NCBI RefSeq assembly: GCF_024435075.2
Contig: NZ_JAMZEG020000003.1
Coordinates: 434,001 to 498,000, forward strand
Length of the DNA stretch: 64,000 bases
Direction: 5' to 3'
Origin: Marinomonas maritima
GTDB lineage: Bacteria; Pseudomonadota; Gammaproteobacteria; Pseudomonadales; Marinomonadaceae
Below are positions 63,807-64,000 of this stretch, piece after piece. A program made the position numbers and the translations under genes. The notes under the pieces are model-generated. The model saw nothing but the letters and a program-made list of their open reading frames with translations. It was not told where the DNA came from and did not search any database. Positions within the stretch are counted from its first letter, which is position 1. Each line of letters starts with the position of its first letter.

Positions 63807-64000
63807 ATTGCTCGCTCTATTAATTCTTAGAAGAACCATCATGACGTCAATATTAAGCGTCAAGATTTCATTATAAAAAGTCAGTTAAAACCATATGAAA
63901 TCTAAATGATAAACTTTCTTATTAAATATTATTTTTTCGCTTTCCAGTCAATATATTGCCCCCTATATTTAAGGTCAAATTATATAAAATAATATAGGGT
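63807..64000. other. AT-rich window end without a gene
   Basis: The last 194 bp hold no supported open frame and probably include the promoter of the deacetylase gene. The sequence is very AT-rich and is cut by the window edge. Confidence 0.4.

Noticed and set aside
1..64000. CRISPR arrays, prophage, insertion sequences, tRNA or rRNA genes
   Set aside because: I looked for regular direct repeats, transposase or integrase frames and tRNA-like cloverleafs in the gaps and found none that I could support.

Overview
The window reads as a chromosome segment of a marine gammaproteobacterium. GC content is moderate and coding density is high. Gene order in the housekeeping half resembles Pseudomonas: ilvD, then folA-thyA-lgt-ptsP-rppH-HAD, and further on recJ, thrC-hom-dsbC, and rplS-trmD-rimM-rpsP-ffh. 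The protein style and the TRAP transporter suggest Oceanospirillales, Marinomonas-like. This is an inference from gene content; there is no rRNA or tRNA gene in the window to confirm it.

Layout. 1-10.4 kb: the 3' part of ilvD, rlmJ, a PAS protein with a degenerate GGDEF domain, a frameshifted yjbQ, folA, thyA, lgt, ptsP, rppH and a HAD phosphatase. 10.4-15.7 kb: rlmI and an FbpABC-type ferric iron importer. 15.8-23 kb: an HDOD protein, a Ubi-family hydroxylase, pepP, ygfB, folD and recJ. 23-27.5 kb: a frameshifted chemoreceptor, a membrane diguanylate cyclase and rsmE. 27.5-37.6 kb: thrC, hom, dsbC, rplS, trmD, rimM, rpsP and ffh on the minus strand; ypjD, corB and a Nudix gene on the plus strand.

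37.6-58.8 kb is a catabolic island for 4-hydroxyphenylacetate (homoprotocatechuate meta-cleavage). The ring hydroxylase is the two-component flavin type (reductase C1 with a C-terminal MarR-like domain, plus oxygenase C2), not the E. coli HpaBC type. Ring cleavage and lower-pathway genes lie in two divergent units, hpaE-hpaF-hpaD on the minus strand and hpaG1-hpaG2-hpaH-hpaI-hpaA on the plus strand. A TRAP transporter (dctQMP) and a ketopantoate-reductase-like gene with a LysR regulator flank them. A GlcG-like protein, a second aldehyde dehydrogenase and a frameshifted Bcr/CflA transporter continue the plus-strand unit. The 12-bp palindrome TTAACATGTTAA, or a one-mismatch version, occurs six times in this island. 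All six copies lie in promoter regions, including that of the MarR-family regulator hpaR. I read them as the HpaR operators of a local regulon that also includes the transporter and the ketopantoate-reductase-like gene.

53.6-55.4 kb, inside the island, holds a MerR regulator, a quinone reductase-like gene and a GNAT gene that lacks a normal start codon. 58.8-64 kb holds a DUF72 gene overlapping a LysR gene, a RidA-like protein paired with a D-amino acid dehydrogenase-like flavoenzyme, and an acetylpolyamine amidohydrolase-like deacetylase.

Three otherwise well-conserved genes (yjbQ, the chemoreceptor and the MFS transporter) each carry one frameshift. These may be real lesions or sequencing errors. 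The one in the chemoreceptor lies exactly on an A AAA AAC heptamer.
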